A program made the position numbers and the translations under genes. The notes under the pieces were generated by a model. That model did not search any database. It worked only from the letters and a program-made list of their open reading frames with translations, and had not been told where the DNA came from. 48,540 bases of DNA from Actinomortierella ambigua (taxonomy: Eukaryota > Mortierellomycota > Mortierellomycetes > Mortierellales > Mortierellaceae): NCBI GenBank assembly GCA_016098155.1, contig JAAAJB010000246.1, positions 1-48,540 of the forward strand. The letters run 5' to 3'. Positions 22,357 to 34,417 of this stretch are shown here, piece by piece (the first letter of the stretch is position 1; each line of letters starts with the position of its first letter).

Positions 22357-23188
22357 TCTCTCTTTCTCTCTCTCTCTCCTATACACACATCCATCTCCCC
22401 TTCCTCTATCCCTCCTTCTCTCTCTCTCTTCCCTCTCCCTCTCTCCCGCTCCCATTCTCCTCACTCTCACCAGGTTTGTATCAGAACTCTGCTCTTTTGG
22501 CTCAGCGATTCACATTTATTGTTGTCATTTCGACAGCACAGAGCTCATGATTCAGAAGAAAATGTGCTCCATCCTGGAAGAGCAGCAGCCCGCTCCATGG
22601 CACTCTTGGTCACATTTGTTCTTGTCCCTCCCCCTTTCCCTCCTCCCTTTCCCCTGCCTTCCCCCCCCCTCTCCCGCCACCTGCCTACCCTTTCTATCTC
22701 TCCCAGTCCTGTGTCCTCGCTGCCTCCCTCTCTCTTTCTCTTCTGCAGCCCCCCTTTTTCGTTTCGACATACACACAGTGGTTGTTGTTACCACCCACCC
22801 AGCAACAGCTCGCTCCATCCATCCTCTCCATATTTCCCTCAGTCCTCCGCTCCACTACCCTCACTCGACTTTCTCAACTTGCCTCGCTCTTCTTGCTTGA
22901 ACAGTAGCGGGAGCAAAGGGAGAATAGAATATAGCAGCAGTTGTGTCTGTCTGTTTTGTCTGCCTTATTTTTTCTTTTCTTTCTTCTCCCCTTCTATTAC
23001 GTCCCAACCTCCCCACCAGTCTTTTTGACCTACACGCAACATTCTCCTTCTCCTCTCTCAGTCCCACACACTTCACCATCTTAATTAACATTGTTCTTTT
23101 GTAACTTCATTCTTCTCTCTCTCCCGTGCTCCAACAGCCTTTCTCTCCCCCCCCCCTTTTTTTTTACCCTACATATTCTCTACACAGA
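22240..23188 (+). promoter_or_regulatory. Long CT-rich leader with CTCACT repeats
   Basis: About 950 bp are overwhelmingly pyrimidine on the + strand. CTCACT hexamers repeat at 22321-22355, CT dinucleotides fill 22355-22379 and 22420-22450, and C-rich runs occur near 22630-22680. The sequence CTCTACACAG just before the ATG at 23189 would also serve as a 3' splice site, so a 5'-UTR intron is possible. Open frames here are composition artefacts. Confidence 0.6.
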
Positions 23189-25107
23189 ATGGCTCCTCCA
23201 GCCGCAACAATACCCGCTTCTGCCTCTGCATCGTCGTCGCCGAATACCCAGCGCGGCAACAAGCTGAGCCGAAAAAGTGGTCTCTCTGTGGCACTGCAAA
23301 ACCAAGCCCTGGTTCATCCCCAACCCACACAGCCCTCGGCCAAGAACAATAGCAACAATAATGGCCGCCGGAATCCTGAGCAGACTCATCTCCGTCATCA
23401 CTCGATGCCAGCCCACCAACGGCCTGTCCCATCCAACTCGTCCAAAAGTGAGGAGCCTCAAGCCAACAAGAAGGTTACTATCTTGAAGCGCTCGTCGACG
23501 ACAGCCCTGGCGACCACTGCCTCCCAGGATGGTGTTTCGGCCTCTGGTGCCTCGAACAGCTCGCCCAAGCAACAGCATGCGCCGACAAAGCAGCATCAGC
23601 AATACAAGCAACAGTTCAACAGGCACCAGCAAAAGGTGAGCCAACAGCAGCAGCAGCAGCAGCATCACACTCCCTCCAAGGCTCGCCGTGTGCAACGCCG
23701 CAAGGAGATTGAGGTCGTGCAAGAGTCGCTGGCCAAGGCGGACTTGGATGCTGCAACCATGGAGCACAGCCCACCTTTGAACGCACTCGCGAGCCCTCCT
23801 TCGTCGACGGACTCTGATGACTCGGAGTCTGGGTCCTCTTCTCGTTCGCCGCGATCCGTGGCGGGCAACCAAAAGGGCGGCCGGGTTGCGAAGAGCAACA
23901 GCAACAGCAATAGCGGCGGCAATAGCCCCTCGTCTGGCGCTTCACGCCAGCAGCTGGCCACAAGCCCTCCACAGCGCCCTAGCTCGGCGCCCGTGCTTCC
24001 TCAGGGGCGCAAAGGGTACGTGTGTTCTCGTGACACTTTGCTTCTTGGAATTGTGGGATGTATGGGAGAGGAGAAGAAGGAGGATGGGTGTGACCTAATC
24101 TAGCAGCAAACAGTGTTGCCTCAACCCCCCTCCTTCCTCCTCCTCCCCCTCTCCTGTCATGTCTCCCCTCTCCATCTCTCTCTCTCTCTTTTTCTCTCTC
24201 TTTGTCGACACGTTGTGCTAATGATAGTTCTTTTCTTTCCCCCCCTCCCCTTCTTCCGTTCCTCCCTTGTCGTTTGGCTGTATTATCCACAATCCCGATC
24301 GTCGACCATGCTTTCTTTCATCCTCTCCTGTCTTGTCTTTCCGTCTCTCTGTCTTGTCTTTCTGTCTTTGATTCAAAATAACCCTCCCTTGGCGCTGACA
24401 GAATGCCGGCCCCTGCCGTGACACCCCACCAGACTGGCTATCGTGGCCAGAACCACAACTACAACACACCAAACCTCTCCACTCAATACCACCCACAGCA
24501 GCAGGGCCATATCCAGCGCAAGTCTAGCTTTGGTTCGGCGTCTACCTTGCCTCTGGACACTTCACGTCCCAACGTCACCAAGACCAGCTCCGCTGATAAG
24601 GTCGTCCTTGCCGACCGCGTTGCTGCTGAGAAGGCCAAGCTCTATGCTGGCCCAACCTTCCACAACTCGCCTGCTCCGACGAGCCTTCCCATCCCCGCTT
24701 TCAGCCGTTCACTCAGTGGTAGCCCTTTGGAGCCCTCTGCCGAGACCCTCCCAACCACCTTTGCGGAGGCCTCGTCCCCTCATCTCAACAGCTCGCGCCA
24801 GCGCACGCAGTCGGACAACTACAGCTTCAACGCCATTGCTACCACCAAGCCCATGTCCGTCCCCGGCTATCCTCTGCAGCTGGCCCAGGGTGGTGTCTAC
24901 CCTCATGGTCACCATCCCCAGCTCTCGCCCTACCATGCCCCTCCTCCCGCTCCTCAACACCCTTATCAGGGCCATGGCTACGGCTACAACGTGCCCGACC
25001 GCATGGCGACATCGAGCTTCGCTCCTGTCAACAACAACGGCCAGGTGGATCACCTGATGGAGATTAGCCACAATCTGCGCACTCTCCTCAAGATCCAGAG
25101 CCAGTAA
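23189..25107 (+). CDS. Edc1/PNRC-type mRNA decapping activator
   Basis: Such proteins bind the EVH1 domain of Dcp1 through a proline motif and stimulate Dcp2 through an adjacent YAGxxF activation motif, promoting 5'-cap removal from mRNA. Exons 23189-24015 and 24402-25107 give 510 aa; the 386-bp intron (AAAGG before GTACGT, CTGACAG before AATGCC) keeps frame. The diagnostic motif is complete at 357-376: YAGPTF, then SP, then LPIP, ending in F. A short C-terminal helix (HLMEISHNLRTLLKI, about 493-507) looks conserved. The rest is Ser/Pro/Gln/Asn-rich and probably disordered, with a basic KARRVQRRKE patch in exon 1. The start is the first in-frame ATG. The whole first exon lacks recognisable domains, so the family call rests on the exon-2 motif. 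Confidence 0.85.
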
Positions 25108-27470
25108 TGTCGCTTTGGAGCATCAGCCGAGCGAGACCCTTCCCTCCGAAAGGATGGCGAGAATGAGAAGGAGATATCGCCTGTGTTCTTTTTTCCTACA
25201 TGGGTGCTCTTTTTCTTGTTCTCTCCATTTCTTTACACAAAAACATGGAGGTGCATGTATCGGAGCGAACAATCAAGAATCAAAGAGGAGCCAGCAAGAG
25301 AGGCCACGCAAGAGCGACGAAGCAGAAGGAGGTGAAAGAGCGTCTCAGGCACATTGTATGTCTAGAGCGAGTGGGATTCCAGTCTGTCTGTACCAAGCTC
25401 AGGAGCCTGCGCAAGCGATTGTTTTCCCATGCACCCGACGGGTTATTCCCCCTTTCAAACCATCTCGGCATTGAACCACAGTCTACTGTTTGCATGATTG
25501 CAAGATACCCCTCCCAAGTGGTGACCTTGGTCTCTTTTTTTTCGACCATGTTTCCTCTTGGGTATTCTGTTCGGTTCAACAGCCACTCCCGACTCGTCGG
25601 CCATGGGTGCACGCAACAAGCACGACATTCTCCACTGGTTTTCTAGCCTCCCGCTTCCTCCGGCCCCTTCTATTTCTCTCACACTTGCGTTGTTCTATTG
25701 CCCTGCCTTTTTTTTTTCTTTCCTTGTTCGTTTCTATCATGCAACTCCAGTTTCTTCCATGTCTGTTGCTCCATTTCTTATATTCTCGCTCATACCCCGC
25801 ACTATCGACTTTCCTTCACCCGTTCCCTTTCGCCATTACCTCTGCTGTTGTACATTTTTTTTTACTTACTGGCATCAATGTGTGCGATTGATGCCATGCC
25901 GTTTTTTTTTCTGTTTTTTTTTTTTGCTTGTTCTTGTATATGTGCCGCTTTTTTCTTTTGCTTGTGTATGTTTGCGTTTTGTACAGTACTCGTCTTTACG
26001 CGTTGTATACCCAAGTGCATTCGTTTTTTTTTATTGCTTTTGTGCTCTTTTCCAAGTCCAGGCATGTTATTTGCTTTGCCGTTAATGGACCAAGTTGGGC
26101 AAACTCGATCGGATCGATCCCATTTCACATTGAGCAAGGTGGCACTTTTCATGACTCCCGTTTGATCAAGACCTTCTATTTGCTACTCCACATCTTTCGT
26201 CATTCACCTTTTACGAACCGCCTGCCTATCCTACCTTTCGCTCTTTCGCCATCAAGGACGACCATCCACCAACTCTTTATTTTTTATTTTCCTACTTTCT
26301 TTTTTATCGTTTTTGTCCTCGGTGTGTTAGTACCCTTCTTTCTCTCATTCCCTTTCTTTCCTTTCCTTCTTTCTGTCTTTCTTCTACTTTCCTTTTTTTT
26401 TTATTGCTTCTGCTCTACTTTGTAACAACAGCACTCTTTCGCACAAATTCAATGTATTTTTTCCAGTTCTTCTTTCAATTCCTCGCCTCTTTCACCACCT
26501 TGTAATTTTCGTTTGTTTTTTGTTGTCGTTTCCTCATATGAGGGTTATTGGTGGAAGTTTGGTTCTTCATTGTCACCAGAGTTAAGCCCGTCTTTCTGCT
26601 ATCCTGAACATTCAACGAGCCGACAACATTTGCCTTCTCAGAGTATCAAGTTCCATTGGCAGGACCATCATTGAGGATCACAACGTCGCCCTTTTCAAGT
26701 ACACACCATTCGCAGTCCGCCACCTATCTTTCCGCTCGTTTGCTTTACACAAGTGTCGGATCGTCAAGAGAGGTCGCTCACCACGGTTGGGTCGCCCAAT
26801 CGTCGAGGGATTCCTACTAGTTTCGCGGACATTTGAGGTTCTAGCTTGCAACACCAGGCAACATTGTAACAATCAAGCTCAACAACAACAACAACAAAAA
26901 GGAGGTGGATTACCTTGTTCGACTTTTCTTTCAGTCCAGGCATTTCGTACTGTCGAGACATCACCAGAGCAACATCGTTGCTTTGCTCCCTTTTGCTCCC
27001 CCCCCGTTCTTTTCAACATCACAAAAAGTGCCACTTTTCGACAATTCCAAAGTGGAGAAGAGTTGTTGTTTTTCAAAGAAGACGACCACCAAAAAAATGC
27101 ACCAACCACAATGGATCCAACGATCCAAGTGTCGAGTTGTCTATGCTCCAAGGAAGGAGACTCGTCACCCCCCCCCTATTACCTCCTCTATCAAAGGATC
27201 GACCCTTCTTCCATTGATTCACATTATCAACAAAACACTCAAAAAAAAATACTTTCAATATGTTCATTGCACGTTCTTCGCGTTGTTCCCACCAACAGCC
27301 AGTTGCTGTGTCTACTGCGAGGAAGTGTACAAGTGCCTCAAGGCATCACAAAGACTACTATTTGCTCTCCCCACGAAGATCACTTTCCAGGGGCTTCTAT
27401 AGTTTCTTTCTTTCTGCAGATATGTGTTTGCATGACAACGATGTAGCAGCAAACACAATAAAGAAAAACA
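25108..27470 (+). other. Long T-rich 3' flank of the decapping activator
   Basis: No gene is supported in this 2.4-kb stretch. From about 25660 to 26520 the + strand is strongly T-rich with repeated poly-T runs (near 25709, 25855, 25902-25925, 26023, 26392). The next clear polyadenylation signal on this strand is AATAAA at 27457-27462, so part or all of this may be 3' UTR. Hydrophobic open frames here reflect T-richness. Confidence 0.45.
27457..27462 (+). terminator. AATAAA with adjacent A-rich run
   Basis: AATAAA followed within a few bases by an A-rich run. It may end the transcript of the decapping activator, giving a 3' UTR of over 2 kb, or it may serve an unidentified transcript. Confidence 0.35.
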
Positions 27471-27955
27471 AAAAAAAAAACTCTTTGTTCTTTCTCTCTC
27501 TCTACGTAGTGTGAAGAAGAAATAGATGAAAGTCAGATCGTTGCGCACTTCGGATGATGATGAATATGGAACAACGGCCGATCAAGCAGTATACACGACA
27601 GCACTGTACGAAAGGCCAGGCCAGGCAGACAGGTTTTTTGCGTCGCTTACCTTGACTTTTCTATATCGTTGCACGGAGGACTCCGTTCGTTTGAGGAAGG
27701 GACTCCCCCCAATAAAAACAGAATTGCTTTCCTTTCCTGGACTTTCCGCTTTTTTTCGTATGTTGTCTCCGTCGTTCATTCGTGGAACGCAGCAAAATTA
27801 AAAATGTGGCGAAGGTGGATTAGGGGGACTGAGAGAGGGTGAGAGAGACGGAGAGAGAGAGAGACACGCACACAAAGGGCGGGCATAAACCCGTGGATAA
27901 GGGAGGTGTTTTTTATCGAAACCCCGCCAACCTGTGGCTCCACCACACTACCCCG

Positions 27956-27992
<37 letters not shown>

Positions 27993-28466
27993 GTCATATC
28001 ATGTTGATACAGAGACGAACTTGTTGTCAGCTATGACGGATTGCTCGGCTTTCGGAGGAAACTGTGGGACGGGTGGATGGACAGACAAATCATCTCCGCT
28101 TGTGCATCCACAATCGACAAGAAACGACTCTCTATATATCCGCATCGCGCCCCCTTTTTTTTCTTTATCTTTTTACACGTTCTCCATTCCCTTCAAGTTT
28201 CATTCTACATTGCAGCTCATTCCAGAAAACAAAAACATAAAGAAGGTACTAAAAAAGAGAAAGTATGTTTTACTAGCGAGACCTAGCCCAACCACCACAC
28301 GCCACTCATGCTTTTGGTATGGTTACAAGTGAGCACATACTGACCTCAGTCCTTCCCTGGCAAAATAGATTACTTATATTGTGACATACCTGACAATTTT
28401 CCCACCCCACCCCCACAAGAAGCCTTTACCTTTACTCTCTTGTACACATCAACCTCACAGTCAAAA
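27471..28466. other. Intergenic upstream of NADH dehydrogenase gene
   Basis: No coding region supported. Contains a 31-nt pure GA tract at 27959-27989 and a TATATAT at 28133-28139, about 330 bp before the NADH dehydrogenase start, as a possible core promoter element. Confidence 0.5.
27959..27989 (+). repeat. GA dinucleotide microsatellite
   Basis: Uninterrupted (AG)15-16 in the 5' flank of the NADH dehydrogenase gene. Confidence 0.95.
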
Positions 28467-30267
28467 ATGGCTACATTATCGTCCTTGAGTCGGATGCGTG
28501 GTGCCATTGGAGTGCCTCGCAGCGCGTTCAGGATGCTCTCCACGACGATCCAACCAACCTCGACAGCTTCCTCCTCCTCCTCCAGGGGCATCAAGCCGGC
28601 CGCCTCCTCCACCATCCTCTTTCCATCCTCTACCTCACGGGCCAGCCACGGCAACCTTCATCATCATCACCATCGTCCTCTTCTCCAGCAACGCCAATGG
28701 CAACAAACACGTGGCATCCGATCCGTTGGGAAGACGCAGGGGCGGGTGATGATCCTGGGGTCGGGATGGGGCGGCTTCAAGCTGATCCGGGAGACGGACA
28801 AGGAAAAGTACCAGGTCGTGGCAGTGTCACCGCGGAACCACTTCTTGTTCACGCCGCTGCTGGCGTCAACATCAGTCGGCACGCTCGAGTTTCGGTGCAT
28901 CACCGAGCCCGTGCGCGCGTACACGGGCGACGTCGAGTACCACCAGGCCTGGTGCGACACGATCGACTTTGACAAGCACAAGGTCGCATGCACGCTCAAC
29001 CTGGCGACGAGCCCCGAGACGGTGGACACGCCCCAACATGTGGAGCTGCAGTATGACCATCTGATCATCTCGGTCGGATCGTACTCCAACACGTTCAACA
29101 TCCCCGGCGTGAAGGAGCACGGGTTCTTCCTCAAGGAGGTCAGCGACGCCCGCAAGATCCGCCAGCGCGTCCTCGAGTGCTTTGAGCGGGCCGAGATGGC
29201 CAAGACGGACCAGGAAAAGAACGATCTGTTGCATTTCGCCGTCGTCGGCGGAGGCCCCACAGGCGTCGAGTTTTCGTCCGAGCTCCATGATTTCATTCGC
29301 GAGGACTGCTCGCGTCTCTTCCCGAGCCTCATGAACCACGTCACGTTGGCCGTCTACGATGTCGCGCCAAAGATCTTGGCCAGCTTTGACCAGTCGCTGT
29401 CCGAGTACTGCATGACAAAGTTTCGTCGCTCGGGCATCGAGGTCCGGACCGAGACGGTGATCGACCGCGTCGAGGATGGCCGCCTGCTCTTGAAGGGTGG
29501 ACAGGAGGTCAAGTTTGGATGCCTGGTCTGGTCCACTGGCCTGACTGAGAACCCGCTGGTGGCGGCCCTGGAAGGTCAGGTGATGAAGTCGAGGAACCGA
29601 AGGATTCTGACCGATGAATACCTTCGGGTTCTAGACCCTCAGGGCAAGATCATCCCGAACGTGTATGCTCTCGGAGACTGCGCAACCATCAAAGGTAAAA
29701 AAAAAAATCTTCGTCTACAGCATCGGAATGAGCTTTATTTTTTATGTCAGGAAAGAAGAGATCTGTCCAGTGCTCAATGACGTATTGTTTAATGGCTTCC
29801 ACTCTTTATATTATCTCTTACTCACCATTCCTTTTCCTTTCCTTATTCTGTTCGGCTTCGCCAATTCAGACCACGAGGTTCCTCAGACGGCACAGGTGGC
29901 GAACCAACAGGCGATCTGGCTACGCAAGGCACTGAACACGATGGCCAAGCGACCAGAGAAGGACATGACCGAGATCACAAAGCCGTTCTCGTTCAAGAAC
30001 ATGGGCACGATGGCGTACATTGGCAACTGGGAGGCTGTGGTCGACATGACGACGCTGAACAAGGAGGCGAAGGAGTCGGGCCACATGGCTTGGGTGTTTT
30101 GGCGGTCGTCGTACCTGACCATGAGTGTGTCGCTCCGCAACAAGATGTTGATCCCCATGTACTGGTTAACTACCTGGCTCTTTGGCCGCGATGTCTCGTC
30201 CTTCCAGGTCTATGACCGCCGGCATCGCGAGGCTATCGGGAGCCGAACCAATACCCATGTCGTCTAA
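28467..30267 (+). CDS. Alternative (type II) NADH:ubiquinone oxidoreductase, mitochondrial
   Basis: This rotenone-insensitive single-polypeptide flavoenzyme passes electrons from NADH to ubiquinone without pumping protons, at the inner mitochondrial membrane. Exons 28467-29694 and 29870-30267 give 541 aa; the 175-bp intron (ATCAAAG before GTAAAA, AATTCAG before ACCACG) keeps frame. Residues 1-90 are Ser/Arg/His-rich, fitting a presequence. Two Rossmann loops are visible: GSGWGG at 98-103 (FAD) and GGGPTGVE at 261-268 (NADH). Other family landmarks are SPRNHFLFTPLLAS, GTLEFRCITEPVR, the YALGDCA FAD motif before the intron, the QVANQQAIWLRKALN quinone-side segment, and a C-terminal WRSSYLTMSVSLRNKMLIPMYW amphipathic anchor followed by FGRD. 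No EF-hand insertion is present. External versus internal face cannot be decided. Confidence 0.96.
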
Positions 30268-30964
30268 AAAAAACTTTATGTTATTGCCATAATATCTTTG
30301 AGGGATGTTTCGTATCATTCCAACACCCAAGCACCCTCCCCCCTATTTTAGATACTAAAAAAAAAAAAGTCTCCCCTGAATCAAACAATCGTGGAAAGAT
30401 AGGGGATGTCGCTGCTTATCCGTGTTAGAGTTTTCTGCTGGGTGGGGGGGGGGAAGCGGGAGAGGAATGTGCACATTCGGGCAAAGGTGAAAAACTTTCC
30501 CTGTAATTATAAGAAACCCCAGCCTGCCTGCGCAGATGACGGATGAATCTACTCCCAACAAACAAGCGTGCTACGAGTGGAGTGTGGAGAAGAAAGAAAA
30601 ACACGAAAATCTGTGTCGATCGTAAGATGCCCACATGATTTTTTTTGTTTTTTTTTGCGCTTTTGGCTCGGTGGTCCACCGAGTCCAAAAAAAAACACAC
30701 CCTATCTACGACAGGGCTTGCAGTGTCTTTTTTTTTTATCAAAGCTTACAAGAGACACTTCCAAAATATGATAAAACACAAAAGGTAGGGGGCTAGTCCA
30801 GGGAATCAAGACGTGGGAGAAGAAGGAATGGGTACTGGCAGTCTATCCTCCCTCTCGCCGTCAGCATAAACTATATTGATCGATGCACTCTTATCTGTCT
30901 ACAGAGTATATCATTACTCACACACGTTGGGAATAAGGGGGAGGGGTTGATAGATCCCAGATCG
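30268..30964. other. Convergent intergenic region
   Basis: 3' flanks of the NADH dehydrogenase (+) and the membrane protein (-). Holds several A, T and G homopolymers (for example near 30358-30368 and 30444-30452). No coding region supported. Confidence 0.55.
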
Positions 30965-33909
30965 TCACACAACAATCTTGGGCAGCGGAGGTGGTGGAGC
31001 TCCCATCTGAGGCGAAGCAGCAGAAGGTAGCGAATGCGTCGTCAGGATATCAAGGGTGGTGAGGGTGGTCGACTCTGTATTGGTGTCCGTCGGGGATGTC
31101 GGGGTTGTTGGGGTCGTTGGGTCCTGGTCCGCATCTGCAGGCGCCATCCGATAGCCGATCTCTGGAAGGGTCTTATATCCAATCACAGGAAGAGTCTTGT
31201 ATCCGATCTCGGGCAGGCTCTTGTACCCAACCTCGGGCAGGTTCTTGTACCCAACCACAGGCAGGCTCTGGTGCCCAATCTCCGGCAACACAGCAGTCGA
31301 CAGTGTCGAGTCGCCCATCGTGGTCGAGCATGTCGGCGGTGGGTGCTGCGATAGCCGGAGATTGTAATGCATCGCTGATGCTGCCGCTGCTGCTGCCACC
31401 TTGATCGAGGTGTCGTCGTGGTATGGGTTTTGATGGTAGCTATCGTAGGGGCTGCCGTCTCCGGTACTGCTGACTTGAGGCGCACGCACGATGGGGGGCA
31501 GTGCTGGCGCCGGAGAAAGCGAGCCAAATTGCGCGTGGGTCACCTCGCTTGTGGGTGGAAAGGGGGATGATGGGGATGGTGACATCATGTACGGATGCAT
31601 GTGGGTAGAACCAGGGTGGCCTCCTCCTCCTACTCCTCCTCCTTCCTTGGACGTCGTTGGGAAAGGAGCAGCGACATAAAAATCTCCTTTGACAAGCTCA
31701 CTGTCCTCTGCGGGGGATGCTGACCCGCTCGTGGGCCCGGACCTGGCGTTGGCCACCTGCTGCTTTTTTCGCTTTCGCCGCCTTCGCAGCATGACAAACA
31801 CCAGGGCTGTCAACAGTGCCGTCAGCACCATTGTGCCGACTACAATTCCAGCCGTGGCTCCGCCAGACAAACCACCGGCGACTTCATGTTGGCCCGAGGA
31901 CCCTTCTCCAGGCCGGTTCCCGGCGCCTCCTGTTGGCGCGCCAGGGTTGACCCCTGTGGTCGTGGCGTCGTCGTCATCGTCATCGCGACCCTCATTTCCT
32001 CCGCCACCAGTACTGATTGGGCTACTAGGCGTTGGTGGGTTTACCACCGAACTTCCTCCACCAGGTGGCCCTGCAGTGGGTTGCGGTCCTCCGCCGGGTG
32101 GTGGTCCTCCGCCTGGTGGTGGCCCTCCACCTGGTGGTGACCCTCCGTCTGGTGGATTTGTAGGCCTCTGCGGGACCGTGGTAACCCCTCCGCCAGGTGG
32201 GTTTGTAACAGTCGGTCTGACGACTGGAGGAACAGTGGAGGTGTTGTCATCATCATCATCGCCACCTCCTGGGTTGCCAACACCGCCGTCATCATCGCCA
32301 CCTCCCGGGCCGTCGTCACCGATGGCTCGTTTTGACATCCTGAAGCCCTTGGTGATATCGGCGGAGACAATGCGGAGTGGCACCGGTGACACTGTGTGCC
32401 ACCGTCCGGCTGTGGTGCCTGCAATATCGAGCCCATACAGGCCATGGTCGTCATGCAGAAGCGCCCATGTCGGCTGCTGCGCTTTGTTAGGCGTAGGAAA
32501 GGGGATGAAGGCGGAGTAGGAGCGGTCCTGGTACTGGACATTGACCGTCTGTACGGGTGATTGGTCATCGAAGCTGTAGACGGTCATTTGATGATTGCCG
32601 GCAGAGGTCGACTACAACAATTCAACGTAGGAGGAGAATACAAGAAGGAAAGCCATTGTTAGTGTTCATGTTCGTGTTCACGTCCAAGTTTTGTTGAGTG
32701 TATGTGTTTGCGCTATTTCCAAAGAGTACATGAGCTTCGTGTTCTCCCTCATCTCTTCCACCCCCCTCCCCTTTGTGTTCATCCCTCGCATTACCTTGCA
32801 GAAGAGATGCCAGCGATGGTCTTTAGTCAGGGAACGGAGTACGACATTGGGATGACGACATGTTGTCTCGTCGAAGCTCGCACCGGACACTGCTGCTGCG
32901 TTGTGGTCAATGGGCGAGCCATGGTTATCGAGCACTATCTGCTCAATCTTGTTGGCATCGCTCAATCCATTGTCTTGGTATCGCATTCTTGCGGCGGAAA
33001 GGCGACTAGGGCCCTGAGAGAGAAACAGGTCGGCTGCTGCTCGCTGATGCTAATCGATGGAATGGCCACATACACACACAACATCATTTTTAGACTTATT
33101 AGTTCATAATTTTTTTCGCATGCACAAAAAAATGATATTATAGTCTTATGCCACAGTGTAGATAAACATGGCTCGAGTTTCACGATTGCGCCCGATTGAA
33201 GGGAGGGAAGGGGGGAGAGCAGTGCAAAAACAAAAGGAAGATCTCAAGAGAACCGATGGAAATGCTCAACAGTTCCCATGAGAAAGCACCTTACCAAAGT
33301 CATGCTTGAGTAGTCTGTGGGGGAGAACCGTTGCGATGTTTGGTCCAAAAACGAAAATTCGATGGCATGGTCCCTCTCTGTGGCCAAGACGAATGAGGAA
33401 GATAAAGACTCTTCAGCTTCGAGGGAGGGGTTGTCTATCTGGGCAGCGTAGAGGACCGGCCGACGGCCCTCCAGGGAGAGGCAGCGGTGACTGGAGGGTA
33501 TGTGGATCTTTTGCCAGGTGGCAGGTCGCTCTCTCTTCCCCGGGACAGAGGTAGAGGAATCCAAGAGCACACCTTGGAACTTGTCGCCGTCGTCGTTGTT
33601 GTCGATATCACCACCTTCACAGTTGCTCTCGGTGGTTGATAACATCATAAAGCGGCCATGGTTATCCACTGCGCACAACGGCTTCCTCCCCAAGACCATA
33701 AAATCCTCGTATGGGCTCGTTGCTACGATTTCCCATGTGATGTCTTTAATGTTGGTGGGTAGAGAGTGGTCACTAGCAGTGGTCGTGGGTGCAGTGGATT
33801 TCGCCAAGAGAAGTTGGCCCTGGCCTTGAAGGGCCATCGCAACGAAGATGGCATTGTCGTTGGCTGCCGAACAAAGAATTAGGCCCTGGGGTTCAAACGG
33901 GGCAGGCAT
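30965..33909 (-). CDS. Single-pass membrane protein, propeller-like ectodomain and repeat tail
   Basis: Three exons (33909-33295, 33013-32795, 32611-30965) give 826 aa, all joins in phase 0. Residues 1 to about 365 contain recurring W-x-x-I/L/V strands (ITWEIVATS, ATWQKIHIP, HRWHLFCK, TWALLHDD, GRWHTV) spaced like beta-propeller blades, though I recognise no named family. A Gly/Pro/Asp-rich linker follows, with PPPGGG repeats and DDDDD runs. The membrane span is about 532-553 (TAGIVVGTMVLTALLTALVF), followed by RRRRKRKK, which places the C-terminus in the cytosol. The tail is Ser/Pro-rich and carries six octapeptides LP[EV][IV]GYK[TSN] at about 719-766. No signal peptide is seen at the chosen start, which is odd for an outside N-terminus; an upstream exon may be missing. 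A sensor or adhesion role is only a guess. Confidence 0.7.
31148..31291 (-). repeat. Six 24-bp tandem repeats (octapeptide LPxxGYKx)
   Basis: Six consecutive in-frame 24-bp units encode LPEIGHQS, LPVVGYKN, LPEVGYKS, LPEIGYKT, LPVIGYKT, LPEIGYRM. Substitutions are conservative (E/V, I/V, S/T/N), suggesting selection on the peptide and recent duplication. Confidence 0.92.
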
Positions 33910-34417
33910 TTTTTTTTGTTGGTCTTTGTCACATTCAAGGTTGGAGAAAGGAAGAAAAAGAGAGGGAGATTGAAAGACGGGTTGAAAGTGTAACAATGGC
34001 AACTGTATTCAAGTTCTCCCGACTTGCAGTATTTAAGTATTTTTTTTTCTGGCTGACCAAGAGCGGGGGAAAGGGAGAGGGAGAGGCGGCCAACAGCACT
34101 GAAGTATCATTAAGGTGGTGCGAATGATGCAAAGGACCCAATAGTCTATGGAAAATTTCCTGACCTTCTCGTGAACATTGTTGTTGCGGGGTTGGCTTTT
34201 GGACTTCCCCGGTATGTATTTTTGGGTTTGTTGACACCGCCACGGTAAGAGACAACCCAAAGGCCTTGTACCAGGAACGTGGGATACGTACCTGTATTCT
34301 CTAAGACATATATCACTTCCTATTCTTGCTTTTTTTTTTTTTTACCTCTAGACTATGACTAAGGCAACCTCACCTTTAGCTAAAGTTCATTCATTCCCCT
34401 TCCCCCCCCCCCACCCC
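33910..34417. other. Upstream flank of the membrane-protein gene
   Basis: T, A and C homopolymers (near 33909-33918, 34039-34048, 34330-34343, 34401-34411). No gene supported; this is where a missing signal-peptide exon of the membrane protein would be expected, but I could not find one. Confidence 0.4.

Noticed and set aside
21998..23028. Long Ser/Pro/Leu frames upstream of the decapping activator
   Set aside because: They arise from the CT-rich leader and overlap in two frames, as expected from composition.
25558..26425. Phe/Leu-rich hydrophobic frames resembling membrane proteins
   Set aside because: T-rich DNA always encodes hydrophobic residues; frames overlap each other and lack charged loops or motifs.
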